DNA of 64,000 nt from Pseudochryseolinea flava (GCF_003286915.1 NZ_QMFY01000002.1:521999-585998); one strand, 5' to 3'. Shown: positions 27,932 through 37,961, numbered from the stretch's first letter. Notes: generated by a model not told the origin, from the sequence alone. Numbers and translations: made by a program.

Positions 27932-30900
27932 TTAAAGTTTAAGATTGATATTCAATCCATAAGTACGTGGTGTTGGCAACTGCCCCATCTCGATACCAGG
28001 AAGTAATGTAGAGCCATTGAGTGCCGCCGTTTCAGGATCAAACATTGGGAAGTCAGTAATCATCAACAGGTCGCGACCATACAATGCGATGCTTGCTTGT
28101 TGAATCGGTGTACGCGCTAACCATTTCTTGGGCATTGAAAACTCAAGACGTACTTCACGCAATTTCACATACGATGCGTCAAAAGAATTTGATTCCACAT
28201 TTGCACGGCGATAATAGTCCGCATAATAATCCGGAAGCAAAACTTGTTTCGTATTCGGCGAAAAAGTACCGTCAGCATTTTCCACAACGCCCTCGCCTAC
28301 GATATATCCTTCCTCTCTACCACGGAGTGTATGCTTCAACTTTCCTTGCTCTGACATCTTATGATGTGTTTGCGAGTAGACAATACCACCATATTGACCA
28401 TCAATCAAGAAGCTCATACGCCATTGCTTATAGCTGAATTCATTTAAGAATCCACCCTTCCAATCAGCGTATGCGTTGCCGATGTATTGGATGTTGTCGG
28501 GACGCGCAGGCAGACCATCTTTCGTATAAATGATTTGTCCATCAGGTGCGCGCTTAAATCCAAAACCATAAATATCTCCTGTTGTACCGCCTACCGTTGC
28601 CGACACTGTCGCATTACCACCGTAGCCAAGATCCATTCTACCACCAAGTTCTTCCGGCAATGTGAGTACCTTATTAAAGTTCTTCGCCCAAGTGACCGTC
28701 GTATTCCATTTGAAGTTACGTGCAACGACAGGGCTACCGGTAAACACGAGCTCCACACCTTGATTACGCACTTTTCCAGCATTGAGCCATTTTCTTGTAT
28801 ATCCGGTTGTTGGATCTACCGGTACATCTACGATGTTATTACTGGTCACATTTCGGTACCACGTCGCGTTCACTCCGATTCTCTTTTCAAGTAAGAATAA
28901 CTCTAACCCGCCTTCGTAATTGGTATTGAATTCCGGAATAAAGTCAGCGTTGTATAGTGTCTGATCTAATACCGCCGATCCCGCAAACTCAACTGGCACA
29001 TAGTACTTTTTGTTTTTATAAGGCTGTGCATCACCACCGACACCAGACACGGAAAATCTAACTTTTGCATAAGAGATCGTCTTTGGTAGCGTCAGCATTT
29101 CACTTAGGATAAAACTAGTGCTCGCTGAAGGATAGAAGAAAGATGCTTCAGATCGTTTGATGGTGCTCGCCCAATCGTTTCGCGCAGTAACGTCGAAAAA
29201 TATCTTGTCGTCGTAAGACACGGTCATCAAACCGTACACACTGTTAAGCATGCGATCTTGATCGTTTGATGTGACCATTGGCGTGGACACACCATTTCCG
29301 AGTTTGTACTCTGCAGGAATGACCAATCCGTTTACATAAGCATCCATTTGATCGAGATCTTGCTTCATATGATTCCCACCGACGGACATGCGAAAATCAA
29401 ATTTATCAAAGAACTTATCTTTATAAGTGAAGAGGAAATCTGTATTGATTTCGGAGTAGCTTATGTTTTGAACTTTGAAATATCCTTTTTGAAAATTCGC
29501 TGTACTGTATGGACGTTTCTGAGCACGTTCCTCCTGATTTAGCGTCATACCGCCACGAACCATCAATTCAAACTTTTTGGAGATTTCATACGTAGCTGAC
29601 AACGACCCAACATACGAATTGCTCAGCACACTGTTTGTCATTTCATAAGCAATCAAATATGGATTATCAATGAAGCCACTGAATGGGTGTACCTGATCGA
29701 TCTGATCTTTTCCTTTTTTCCAACGAGGCTCATACCACTTCAGGTCGACGTTGGGATTTTGAAAGATCATGAAGTAAGAAATAGATTGATTGTTATATCC
29801 CGTAGCAGGCAAGTTATCACTCTGCTTACGCGTATAATTCAACTTTCCATTGACCCCAATTTTAGAAGACACTTTTTGATTAAAACTGAAAGCAGCATTA
29901 ATCCTTTCGAATCCCGTGTTGGGCATGATCCATTCGTTCTTGGTGTGCGTGATAGATGCGCGTGCGGAACCATTTTCACCGCCGCCATCTAGCGATATGC
30001 TATTCGCAATGGTTGATCCCGTGCGCCAAAAACCTTTGATGTTATCTTTATATGGTCTCCACAATTGACGTTCTGTTGTTCCTGTCTCCGTTGTGGGATC
30101 GTATTGATAATACGACTGACCTTCGAACCTTGGACCAAATGCGCTACTCGTTCCACCGGTGCTCGCACCATCCGCCGTTGCACCGTATGAGTAGTACAAT
30201 TGACCATCGGCGTTCAATGCTTTTCCTGTGCCTTGTCCATATTCATATTGGTAATCTGGCCACTTCAAGATATCGTTGACACTGATATTCGAATTGATTG
30301 TGACGCCTAGCCCCTTGTTCTTTCGCGAACCCGATTTCGTTGTAATCAAGATTGCACCACTACCACCACGACTACCATATAACGCTGCCGCACTTGCACC
30401 CTTCAACACCGTAATACTTTCAATGTCATCAGGATTGATATCGGCGATACCGTTACCGAAGTCAATTGGAACATCGTTGCCAGATCCTGCACCGTACGCA
30501 TTTGTAACGCCTGAGGTCACCGTGCCGGTATTCATCGGGACGCCGTCCAATACAATAAGCGCCGTATTACCATTTGTGGTGAACGAATTATCGCCACGCA
30601 ACTTGATTCGCGTGGAATTCAAAGGACCAGAACCCGCGGATATCAAATTCAATCCGGCGACTTTCCCTGACAATGCTGAAGACCAATTGTTCGATCTTGC
30701 ATCCGTCATCGCATTTTGATTTAACACCTGCGTTGAATACCCCAATGCTTTTTCTTCTCTTTTGATACCGAGTGCTGTAACAACAACTTCATTGAGCATG
30801 GCACGATCTTCAGACAACACAATGTTTAATTTTGTATTTCCGTTAAGCGCAACTTCTTGCGAGCGATACCCGATAAAACTGAAAAGCAGAATACTATTTT

Positions 30901-31126
30901 CATTCACGCCCGCCGCACCTAGCGTAAACTGACCACTTGCGTTTGTAACTGTTCCGGTTGTGGTACCCTTGATCAGCACGTTCACACCAGGAAGTGGTGT
31001 ATTGACGCTGTCTGTTACAATGCCTTCAATGGTATTTTGCGCGTTCACCGAGTAAGCAGTGATCAAGAGCAAACATCCCATTAGCAGAAATTGAATTGTT
31101 TTTTTTAGCGTAGAGATTTCATCCAT
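27932..31126 (-). CDS. SusC/RagA TonB-linked outer-membrane transporter
   Basis: This 1064-residue protein is read from the ATG at 31126, which yields a proper signal peptide ending SVNAQN; the longer frame adds 49 doubtful residues. It has the carboxypeptidase-regulatory-like domain (about 30-115, IEGIVTDSVNTPLPGVNVLIKG), the NEVVVTALGIKREEKALGYS linker that defines the SusC/RagA class, a plug with ITVLKGASAAALYGSRGGSGAI, and a large barrel. It imports the ligand caught by the SusD partner. The ligand is not evident; the adjacent phosphoesterase hints at a phosphorylated compound. Confidence 0.93.
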   Translation of the reverse strand: MDEISTLKKTIQFLLMGCLLLITAYSVNAQNTIEGIVTDSVNTPLPGVNVLIKGTTTGTVTNASGQFTLGAAGVNENSILLFSFIGYRSQEVALNGNTKLNIVLSEDRAMLNEVVVTALGIKREEKALGYSTQVLNQNAMTDARSNNWSSALSGKVAGLNLISAGSGPLNSTRIKLRGDNSFTTNGNTALIVLDGVPMNTGTVTSGVTNAYGAGSGNDVPIDFGNGIADINPDDIESITVLKGASAAALYGSRGGSGAILITTKSGSRKNKGLGVTINSNISVNDILKWPDYQYEYGQGTGKALNADGQLYYSYGATADGASTGGTSSAFGPRFEGQSYYQYDPTTETGTTERQLWRPYKDNIKGFWRTGSTIANSISLDGGGENGSARASITHTKNEWIMPNTGFERINAAFSFNQKVSSKIGVNGKLNYTRKQSDNLPATGYNNQSISYFMIFQNPNVDLKWYEPRWKKGKDQIDQVHPFSGFIDNPYLIAYEMTNSVLSNSYVGSLSATYEISKKFELMVRGGMTLNQEERAQKRPYSTANFQKGYFKVQNISYSEINTDFLFTYKDKFFDKFDFRMSVGGNHMKQDLDQMDAYVNGLVIPAEYKLGNGVSTPMVTSNDQDRMLNSVYGLMTVSYDDKIFFDVTARNDWASTIKRSEASFFYPSASTSFILSEMLTLPKTISYAKVRFSVSGVGGDAQPYKNKKYYVPVEFAGSAVLDQTLYNADFIPEFNTNYEGGLELFLLEKRIGVNATWYRNVTSNNIVDVPVDPTTGYTRKWLNAGKVRNQGVELVFTGSPVVARNFKWNTTVTWAKNFNKVLTLPEELGGRMDLGYGGNATVSATVGGTTGDIYGFGFKRAPDGQIIYTKDGLPARPDNIQYIGNAYADWKGGFLNEFSYKQWRMSFLIDGQYGGIVYSQTHHKMSEQGKLKHTLRGREEGYIVGEGVVENADGTFSPNTKQVLLPDYYADYYRRANVESNSFDASYVKLREVRLEFSMPKKWLARTPIQQASIALYGRDLLMITDFPMFDPETAALNGSTLLPGIEMGQLPTPRTYGLNINLKL

Positions 31127-31379
31127 CGTAATTTGGTTTATGCGCAAACGTAGGATTGAATTATGACCTGGAAAGAAACGTGTGATTATGAAATCTTTAA
31201 GGCATTGTACCGCGCTATACTTTTTACGTAACATTAAAAAAACAGACAAAGTGGTAAAAAACAGACCTGACACAACGCTTTGGCTATACGCTGAAAGACA
31301 TGAACCTTAAAATCCCACCTATACCGACGAAATCTTTTGGCTTTTTTCTCGTCGACGTTTTCCCTAAATTCAGCGGGCT

Positions 31380-32495
31380 ATGAACGTACAATTGCCCAAT
31401 ACAAAACCACATTACATTATTCTCGATGGACTTCGCGGTGTCGCCGCTATCACGGTAGTGGCATTTCACATCTTGGAAGCGCATGCTACCAGCCATTTGG
31501 ATATGATGATCAACCACGGCTATCTCGCCGTAGATTTCTTCTTTTTACTTTCCGGATTTGTGATCGGCTATGCGTACGACGATCGCTGGCAAAAACTTTC
31601 CCTCGGCGAGTTCTTCAAAAGAAGACTCATCAGGCTTCACCCATTGATTATCTTCGGGATGCTCGTTGGCGCAGTCTGTTTCTATTTTCAAGATTCGGCA
31701 CCATGGCCAAAAATCGATGAAGTTCCTTTATCGACATTACTCGTGGTGATGATCATTGGTTTTACACTTATACCACTCCCTATTTCCATGGATATCCGCG
31801 GGTGGCAAGAAATGCATCCGTTAAACGGTCCCGCGTGGACTCTTTTCTTCGAGTATGTCGCGAACATTCTCTATGCGGTTGGCCTTCGGCGACTGCCCAA
31901 CATTGCACTTGCGGTACTTGCAGTGTTGGCCGCCGGCGCATTGATTCACCTTGGATTGACAAACCCGTACGGCGACGTAATCGGTGGCTGGTCATTGGAT
32001 CCCACACAACTTTACATTGGCAGCGTAAGATTGCTGTTTCCTTTTCTGGCGGGCTTACTCCTTTCGCGCATCATTAAACTCGGAACCATCAGCAACGCTT
32101 TCACGTGGTGCAGCTTGTTACTTCTAATTGTTCTGGCCATGCCACGGATCGGCGGAAGCGAAAACCTCTGGATGAATGGTTTATATGATTCACTGACGAT
32201 CATCCTGATTTTTCCGATTGTTATTTACCTCGGCGCCAGTGGACGCGTTGAAGGTCCAATCCAAAACAACATCTGCAAATTCTTAGGCGACATATCTTAC
32301 CCAATTTACATCACACACTATCCCTTGATTTACATCTACACCGGTTGGGTACAGGAGCACCGCTACAGCATTGAAGATACAGCGCTCGTAGCAGTACTTG
32401 TGTTTGTCGGTTCCATCGCATTGTCGTATGCCGCGCTAAAATTGTACGATGAGCCACTCCGAAATTGGCTTACCCGGAAATTTGTAGCAAAGTAA
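31380..32495 (+). CDS. Acyltransferase family 3 membrane protein (OafA-like)
   Basis: This 371-residue protein has about ten membrane helices and the acyltransferase 3 hallmarks. The catalytic His lies in TVVAFHILEAH after the DGLRGVAAI motif (residues about 15-35). RLIRLHPL and a later GDISYPIYITHYPLIY segment also match. It transfers acetyl or other acyl groups to cell-surface glycans or lipids; the acceptor is unknown. No glycan cluster is adjacent, and it appears to be monocistronic. Confidence 0.9.
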   Translation: MNVQLPNTKPHYIILDGLRGVAAITVVAFHILEAHATSHLDMMINHGYLAVDFFFLLSGFVIGYAYDDRWQKLSLGEFFKRRLIRLHPLIIFGMLVGAVCFYFQDSAPWPKIDEVPLSTLLVVMIIGFTLIPLPISMDIRGWQEMHPLNGPAWTLFFEYVANILYAVGLRRLPNIALAVLAVLAAGALIHLGLTNPYGDVIGGWSLDPTQLYIGSVRLLFPFLAGLLLSRIIKLGTISNAFTWCSLLLLIVLAMPRIGGSENLWMNGLYDSLTIILIFPIVIYLGASGRVEGPIQNNICKFLGDISYPIYITHYPLIYIYTGWVQEHRYSIEDTALVAVLVFVGSIALSYAALKLYDEPLRNWLTRKFVAK

Positions 32496-32585
32496 AGTAT
32501 CGCGTGGCACTTGAACGAATTTGGATCATTGTTTTCGTGCCTGTATCGCGCGCCGAAAAAACAAAATACTCCGGTCGCTTTTTCT

Positions 32586-32593
32586 TATTTTTG
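32586..32593 (+). promoter_or_regulatory. -7 promoter box of the M1 peptidase gene
   Basis: TATTTTTG matches TAnnTTTG and lies 24 bp before the ATG at 32618. No convincing -33 element is visible. Confidence 0.4.
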
Positions 32594-32617
32594 AAGTCTT
32601 AAACATTTTAACCCCTG

Positions 32618-34201
32618 ATGAAATACACCATTGGCCTCTTCCTTTTGATTGTCGTATCGCCTCTTCTCGCACAAGAGAACTATTGGCAACAAAAACTACA
32701 CTACACCATCAACGCTGAACTCAACGACAAAGACAAAACCATCACCGGAACAGAAACAATCATTTATAAAAACAACTCGCCACAGTCGCTAGACTTCATC
32801 TGGTTTCACATTTGGCCAAATGCTTATAGCAACGATTCTACCGCGCTCATGAAGCAGATTAAGAAAGATCCGGAACTTTCAGCAAAAGGCACCAAGCTTA
32901 GCTATGGCCATATCGAGGGACTTTCTTTTAAAGTGAATGACAAGGCTGCAGAAACGAAACCCCATGAAAATCCACAATATGTGGATGTCATTAAACTAAT
33001 CCTGAACAACCCGCTTGCGCCTGGTGACTCTATTTCTATTAGCACACCGTTCAAGGTTTTTCTTCCCGAATACTTTTCGCGGTCGGGTTATTCAGCAAAC
33101 GAATTTATGGCGTGTCAGTGGTATCCGAAACCAGCGGTGTTTGACGCTTCTGGATGGCACGCATTTCCTTACCTCGACATGGGCGAGTTTTATAGTGAGT
33201 ACGCCGATTTCAATGTATCGCTCACCGTTCCTGCGAACTATGTTGTCGGCGCAACAGGCACGCTTTTAACAGTCGACGAACTAAAGGCTTACAAAACTAT
33301 CGGCGCAAAAAACGCAGCAAACCGTAAGAAATCGCCCACCCCTTACACGCCGATTACGAAGAAGGCAACCAAAACACTTCAGTATACAGCGAAGCAAGTG
33401 CCTGACTTTGCCTGGTTTGCCGACAAAGATTTTGTGATTCAATATGACACCGTGCGTTTGAAGAGCGGTAAAGTAGTAGACGCTTTCTCATTCTACCATG
33501 ACGCCAAGAAAACATTATGGAACAACAGCATTGACTTCATCAAAGACGCTATTCACAAATACAGTGGATGGATTGGTGAATATGAGTACCCGGTTGTTCA
33601 AGTCGTAGAAGGACCTCAGAATAATTCCAGCGGTGGTATGGAGTACCCGATGATAACATTGATTACAGCACCAAATGCAGAAGAAGAGTCATTGGATGCC
33701 GTGATCACCCATGAAGTAGGCCATAATTGGTTTATGAGTATGCTGGGAAGTAATGAGCGTGACCATACTTGGATGGACGAAGGCTTAAACACGTACTACC
33801 AATTTCGTTACGAAGGTGAAAAATATCGCAGCAACAGCATCTTCGGAAATTCACTTCCAAAAGAACTAAAAAAACTTCCTGCTGATCAGTTCCTGCAAGT
33901 GATTTACACAACGATTGAAAAACATTTACCCATGCAATCGGCTATGGATATTCCTGCAGACAAGTTTCCATCATCTGCCGAATACGGAATTGTATCGTAT
34001 GTAAAAACTGCCCTTTGGATGTATATTCTAGAAAGCGCTATTGGTCAGGATCAAGTTGACCTCGCCGTTAAGAACTACTTTCAAAAATGGAAGCACAAAC
34101 ATCCACAACCTGTTGACATGGAAAATGCTTTTGAATCGGCCACCGGCAAGGACCTTACTGACTTCTTTCTCTTAACAAAAAAAGAAGGCAAATTCGAATA
34201 G
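32618..34201 (+). CDS. Exported M1-family zinc metallopeptidase
   Basis: This 527-residue protein has a signal peptide (ending SPLLAQE). An N-terminal beta domain (about 20-240) precedes a gluzincin catalytic domain. The zinc site is HEVGH followed after 18 residues by Glu in WMDEGLN, as in M1 aminopeptidases. The substrate-binding GxMEN motif is GGMEY here. The protein is shorter than full M1 enzymes because the C-terminal helical domain is much reduced (ends soon after the catalytic helices). It probably trims peptides in the periplasm. A terminator follows. Confidence 0.9.
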   Translation: MKYTIGLFLLIVVSPLLAQENYWQQKLHYTINAELNDKDKTITGTETIIYKNNSPQSLDFIWFHIWPNAYSNDSTALMKQIKKDPELSAKGTKLSYGHIEGLSFKVNDKAAETKPHENPQYVDVIKLILNNPLAPGDSISISTPFKVFLPEYFSRSGYSANEFMACQWYPKPAVFDASGWHAFPYLDMGEFYSEYADFNVSLTVPANYVVGATGTLLTVDELKAYKTIGAKNAANRKKSPTPYTPITKKATKTLQYTAKQVPDFAWFADKDFVIQYDTVRLKSGKVVDAFSFYHDAKKTLWNNSIDFIKDAIHKYSGWIGEYEYPVVQVVEGPQNNSSGGMEYPMITLITAPNAEEESLDAVITHEVGHNWFMSMLGSNERDHTWMDEGLNTYYQFRYEGEKYRSNSIFGNSLPKELKKLPADQFLQVIYTTIEKHLPMQSAMDIPADKFPSSAEYGIVSYVKTALWMYILESAIGQDQVDLAVKNYFQKWKHKHPQPVDMENAFESATGKDLTDFFLLTKKEGKFE

Positions 34202-34220
34202 CCAAAAAAGAACTTTACTA

Positions 34221-34258
34221 AAGACTGTTGCTCAAGACCTGGGCAACAGTTTTTTTTG
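34221..34258 (+). terminator. Rho-independent terminator
   Basis: The perfect arms ACTGTTGC and GCAACAGT (11-base loop) are followed by T7, about 20 bp after the peptidase stop. Confidence 0.92.
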
Positions 34259-34260
34259 CA

Positions 34261-34944
34261 CTACTTCCAGTAGTAATACCAGTTTCCTTGAAAATCGCGG
34301 TCGAAGGATTCTTTACTATCAAACCGAAATGAAAGCGAGTGGGTACCGAAATATCCAAACTCATCATATTTTTTCATGATGCTTAAGATTTCCTGAAGTA
34401 GCTTTTTGGCTTCGCCGTTGATTTGATTCTCCATGACTTGCTGATCGGTGTAAAAGAAAATAACATTGTCTGACATCGTCCATACCTCACCATATTTACG
34501 AATGACAGCATGACATTCTGATTTTATCTTCTCATCAACAATCTTTTTTTCAATCTCTTCCAGTGGGCGATACGCAATAATAACCTCTGGATATGGATCG
34601 GTATTCAACGCGAACACGTTGCTTTTCAACGGGTCAATGGTTCGAGCTTCCGCATCAAGCGATGAAAAGTAGCTAACAAATTCGTGTGCGATCCGTATGT
34701 CGTTTCCGCGATCCGATTCCAATCTGGCAGCATCTGAAACGCGCTCAACAATAACGTAAAGCAACTGCTGTTTTAATCCTTTCGAGGTTTCTTTGGTCTC
34801 GCAAGCAAAGTCCAACACCGATACATTAAACTGACGACTCAGCCAATCGACAAAATCCTGATAGACCAAGGGAAGTCTATAGGTTCCTGCCTTAATGGCC
34901 CGGGCCTGGCGATATGATTTGTCGGTGGTATTATACATCGTCAT
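34261..34944 (-). CDS. Hypothetical cytoplasmic protein
   Basis: This 227-residue protein has no signal peptide or membrane helix. It is charged and mixed alpha/beta, with a segment PEVIIAYRPLEEIEKKIVDE in the middle and an aromatic C-terminus (GNWYYYWK). I recognise no family. It ends against the terminator of the convergent peptidase gene and has its own 300-bp upstream region shared with modA. Confidence 0.65.
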   Translation of the reverse strand: MTMYNTTDKSYRQARAIKAGTYRLPLVYQDFVDWLSRQFNVSVLDFACETKETSKGLKQQLLYVIVERVSDAARLESDRGNDIRIAHEFVSYFSSLDAEARTIDPLKSNVFALNTDPYPEVIIAYRPLEEIEKKIVDEKIKSECHAVIRKYGEVWTMSDNVIFFYTDQQVMENQINGEAKKLLQEILSIMKKYDEFGYFGTHSLSFRFDSKESFDRDFQGNWYYYWK

Positions 34945-35248
34945 TTTAATATAATGAGATTTCTAAATGAGATCAACCGGGCATTTTCCCTTTTTTGCTC
35001 GTATTGCCCGAAATGTCGGACCCATGTCGTTGAGATTTCTCTTCACCCGGCGTCCAAAGGGAGACACGATTTTTGGGGATCATTATGTTCAGTACTAAAG
35101 TCAATGACATTGAATGCCGGCCCCTGAAAGGTATCGAAATATCCGTCCGACTATATCGAAGAATCCACCTGACAGAAAACTAATTTCCATATACAAACAA
35201 CTTTCAATGCAAGAAATTAACCCTTACCTTCGTCATTGATTTTTCACG
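34945..35248. other. Divergent control region between 34944 and modA
   Basis: This 304-bp stretch has no gene. It contains TCAATGACATTGA (35101-35113), a perfect 13-bp dyad 136 bp before modA, and a weak -7 box TACCTTCG (35225-35232) about 17 bp before modA. Either could belong to molybdate control, but I see no further support. Confidence 0.35.
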
Positions 35249-36004
35249 ATGACGCGCACGCACAACCTTTTTATACTATTCCTGCTTACAGCTACTACCC
35301 TTTCATTCGGCCAGGAAAAGAAAATACGCGTTGCCGCTGCCTCCGATTTAAAGTTTGCCATGGACTCGCTTATAACAGCATTCCAAAAAAAGAATTCAGG
35401 AGAAGTTGAAGCAACATATGGTTCGTCTGGAAAATTTCACGAACAGATACGTCACGGCGCACCACTCGATGTATTCTTTTCCGCAGACATTGCCTACCCA
35501 ACAAAACTGATGGAAAGTAACTTGGCATCGTCTGAAGTTTACGCGTATGCAAAGGGAAGAATTGTCCTGTGGAGCAAAACATTAGACCCGACCGTGTCCG
35601 GCATGAGAACGCTTGAAGACGCATCGATAAAAAAAATTGCAATCGCTAACCCGAAACATGCGCCTTATGGACAACGCGCTATGGAAAGTATCGAGCATGC
35701 TAAACTAAAATCATCCATCAACACGAAACTTGTGTACGGAGAAAACATATCGCAGACAGCGCAGTTCGTTGCCACAGGTGCGGCCGACATTGGCGTCATT
35801 GCGCTTTCATTGGCCGTTGCTCCAACGATGCGTACACAGGGCCGCTATTACATCATTCCGGAACACACACATAAGCCGCTTATACAAGGCGCTATCATAA
35901 CAGCTTACGGAAAGGGGAAACAGCTCGCAGCATCATTTTTGGATTTTGTAAAAAGCAGTGAAGGCATGTCGATTTTAGCACATTTTGGATTTACAAAACC
36001 GTAG
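35249..36004 (+). CDS. modA: Molybdate ABC transporter substrate-binding protein
   Basis: This 251-residue periplasmic protein has a signal peptide (ending TLSFGQE) and the ModA fold. The residues binding the oxyanion lie in VAAASDLKFAMDSL, TYGSSGKFHEQIRHGAPLD and GIALANPKHAPYG-like (here KIAIANPKHAPYGQ) segments. It delivers molybdate or tungstate to ModB. It is the first gene of modABC, 5 bp from modB. Confidence 0.93.
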   Translation: MTRTHNLFILFLLTATTLSFGQEKKIRVAAASDLKFAMDSLITAFQKKNSGEVEATYGSSGKFHEQIRHGAPLDVFFSADIAYPTKLMESNLASSEVYAYAKGRIVLWSKTLDPTVSGMRTLEDASIKKIAIANPKHAPYGQRAMESIEHAKLKSSINTKLVYGENISQTAQFVATGAADIGVIALSLAVAPTMRTQGRYYIIPEHTHKPLIQGAIITAYGKGKQLAASFLDFVKSSEGMSILAHFGFTKP

Positions 36005-36009
36005 CGGCA

Positions 36010-36687
36010 ATGTGGGATTTTGCGCCTTTCATCCTTACGCTTAAATTATCGCTTGTCACGACGGCGATTCTTTTCATCGTTGGTGTTCCCCTCGCGTATT
36101 GGCTTGCATACAGTCGATTTAAGATCAAAGTAGTGGTCGAGGCTCTCGTTGCACTCCCCATTGTGTTGCCCCCTTCCGTGCTGGGATTTTATCTCCTCTT
36201 AGCTTTTAGTCCGCAAAATACTTTCGGAAGACTTCTTCATGAATATCTCGATATCCAATTCGTGTTCTCATTTCCGGGACTTGTCATTGCATCGCTCATT
36301 TACAGTATGCCATTCATGGTACAGCCGATTCAATCCGGATTTCAACAACTTCCGAGAACATTGCTTGATGCGGCTTACACACTTGGCAAAGGTCGAATGA
36401 CAACGTTGATAAAAGTTCTGCTGCCAAACATCAAAGCCTCGCTCCTCACGGGTTGCATTCTTGCTTTCGCGCATACGATTGGAGAGTTTGGCGTGGTGTT
36501 AATGGTCGGTGGAAATATACCTGATGAAACGCGCGTCATCTCCATTGCAATTTACGATGAAGTGGAATCGATGAACTACGACAAGGCAAATATGTATTCA
36601 ATCGCCCTCCTTGCCTTTTCATTTATGATCCTGACTATCGTATACATCATCAACTACAATCATCGGCGCAAAATTGAAATCTTATGA
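36010..36687 (+). CDS. modB: Molybdate ABC transporter permease
   Basis: This 225-residue protein has five membrane helices and the ModB/CysT loop motif. The cytoplasmic coupling segment is LDAAYTLGKGRMTTLIKVLLPNIKAS, followed by AFAHTIGEFGVVLMVGGN, where the Gly-Glu-Phe-Gly is diagnostic for molybdate permeases. Its stop overlaps the modC start (ATGA). Confidence 0.93.
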   Translation: MWDFAPFILTLKLSLVTTAILFIVGVPLAYWLAYSRFKIKVVVEALVALPIVLPPSVLGFYLLLAFSPQNTFGRLLHEYLDIQFVFSFPGLVIASLIYSMPFMVQPIQSGFQQLPRTLLDAAYTLGKGRMTTLIKVLLPNIKASLLTGCILAFAHTIGEFGVVLMVGGNIPDETRVISIAIYDEVESMNYDKANMYSIALLAFSFMILTIVYIINYNHRRKIEIL

Positions 36688-37355
36688 TGAAGATAAATCT
36701 TACGCATACGTTGATTGGTGCCGATGGACCTCTTCACCTTAACATTGATGTAGACATTCATGACGGCGAGCTTGTTAGTTTATATGGACCTACGGGCTCC
36801 GGGAAATCAAGCATATTAAGGATGATTGCCGGACTGATGAAACCTGATGACGGTACCATTGAAGTTGATCGCGCCATGTGGTATAGTAAATCGAATCGAC
36901 TCTTCACCAAACCTCAATATCGTCATGTAGGAATCGTCTTTCAAGATTACTCGCTCTTTCCGAATATGACCGTGCGCGAAAACCTTACCTTCGCACTACC
37001 TCAAGGTGAACCCACGCGTATCGTAGATGAACTTCTTGACATTACTGAATTAAAAAACTTACAGCACAAAAAACCACATCTACTTTCAGGCGGACAAAAA
37101 CAACGGATCGCTTTAACAAGAGCGCTCGTTCGAAAGCCGAGGGTGCTACTACTCGATGAACCGCTATCTGCGTTGGATTCGGAGATGCGCGCCAAATTGC
37201 AAGATTACATCCTGAAGTTTCATGCTGAATTTAAGCTAAAGACAATTTTAGTTAGCCATGACTTACCTGAGATCATGAAGTTATCCAATCGTGTATTGGT
37301 ATTAGAAGGTGGCCGTATTATAAAAGATTGCCCGCCACGCGCATTGATTGCATAA
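36684..37355 (+). CDS. modC: Molybdate ABC transporter ATP-binding protein, short form
   Basis: This 223-residue ATPase has a Walker A GPTGSGKS (35-42), signature LSGGQ (134-138), Walker B VLLLDEP (154-160) and a switch His in VSHDLPE. It lacks the C-terminal TOBE molybdate-sensing domain of the about 350-residue enterobacterial ModC, so feedback inhibition by molybdate is not expected. It overlaps modB by 4 bp. It may have a second ATG start one codon later. Confidence 0.9.
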   Translation: MMKINLTHTLIGADGPLHLNIDVDIHDGELVSLYGPTGSGKSSILRMIAGLMKPDDGTIEVDRAMWYSKSNRLFTKPQYRHVGIVFQDYSLFPNMTVRENLTFALPQGEPTRIVDELLDITELKNLQHKKPHLLSGGQKQRIALTRALVRKPRVLLLDEPLSALDSEMRAKLQDYILKFHAEFKLKTILVSHDLPEIMKLSNRVLVLEGGRIIKDCPPRALIA

Positions 37356-37452
37356 TCGCTACATCTGATTTTCTTACCCAGTCTTGCGCATAAACGCATC
37401 CTGCAACCTCCAACACTACTGATCACGATTGTGACCACAATCAAAACCGTCG

Positions 37453-37466
37453 CTGACGAAAATCAG
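37453..37466. promoter_or_regulatory. FNR/CRP-type palindrome A (upstream of 37509)
   Basis: CTGACGAAAATCAG has CTGA/TCAG arms around a 6-bp core. Its centre (37459.5) is 29.5 bp upstream of the -7 box at 37489, equivalent to about -42 from the start of transcription (class II). Confidence 0.7.
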
Positions 37467-37488
37467 GTCGCTCCCATTTTCGGGGAAT

Positions 37489-37496
37489 TACTTTTG
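37489..37496 (+). promoter_or_regulatory. -7 promoter box for the PNPOx-like gene
   Basis: TACTTTTG matches TAnnTTTG and lies 12 bp before the ATG at 37509, so the transcript leader would be only about 7 nt. The -33 element is replaced by palindrome A. Confidence 0.65.
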
Positions 37497-37508
37497 TAAC
37501 AAAAACTT

Positions 37509-37961
37509 ATGCTAGGCCAACTTACCGAAAATCAATGTCGTCATATCCTGACAAGTAACCACATTGGTCGACTGGGATTTCACGACGCTCAGCGCATTAC
37601 CATTATTCCGATCGCTTACGCGACTGATGCGAAACACATCTACAGCCATGCCATTGAAGGAAACAAGACTGCTGCCATGCGAAAAAATGCCTCTGTCTGT
37701 TTTCAAGTCGACAACATCGACAGCCTTACCAACTGGCGAAGTGTTATCGTGTGGGGACGATTCGAGGAGATCACATCGCCAGCAGAACAAGAAAAAATAC
37801 GGAGCTTATTCGATGATCAGCTGGCGCCGCTAACACTAGGAGAAACCGTCTCGCCCGATCGCGTAGTTGATACACGGCCACAGCATGTCATCAAGAAAAA
37901 GCAGCCCGTGATTTATAAGATCGTCATTGAAGATATTTCCGGCAAATTCGAAAAATCCTGA
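37509..37961 (+). CDS. Pyridoxamine 5'-phosphate oxidase-like flavin protein (NimA-like)
   Basis: This 150-residue protein has the split-barrel flavin-binding fold. It starts with an ILTSNHIGRLGFHDAQRITIIPIAYATD strand pair typical of the Pyridox_ox_2/NimA group, then HAIEGNKTAAMRKNASVCFQVD and the NWRSVIVWGRFEEI strand. Such proteins bind FMN or F420 and may reduce nitro compounds or store redox equivalents; the substrate is unknown. The gene is preceded by palindrome A and its stop codon lies inside palindrome B, so it appears to be a single-gene member of the local regulon. Confidence 0.85.
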   Translation: MLGQLTENQCRHILTSNHIGRLGFHDAQRITIIPIAYATDAKHIYSHAIEGNKTAAMRKNASVCFQVDNIDSLTNWRSVIVWGRFEEITSPAEQEKIRSLFDDQLAPLTLGETVSPDRVVDTRPQHVIKKKQPVIYKIVIEDISGKFEKS

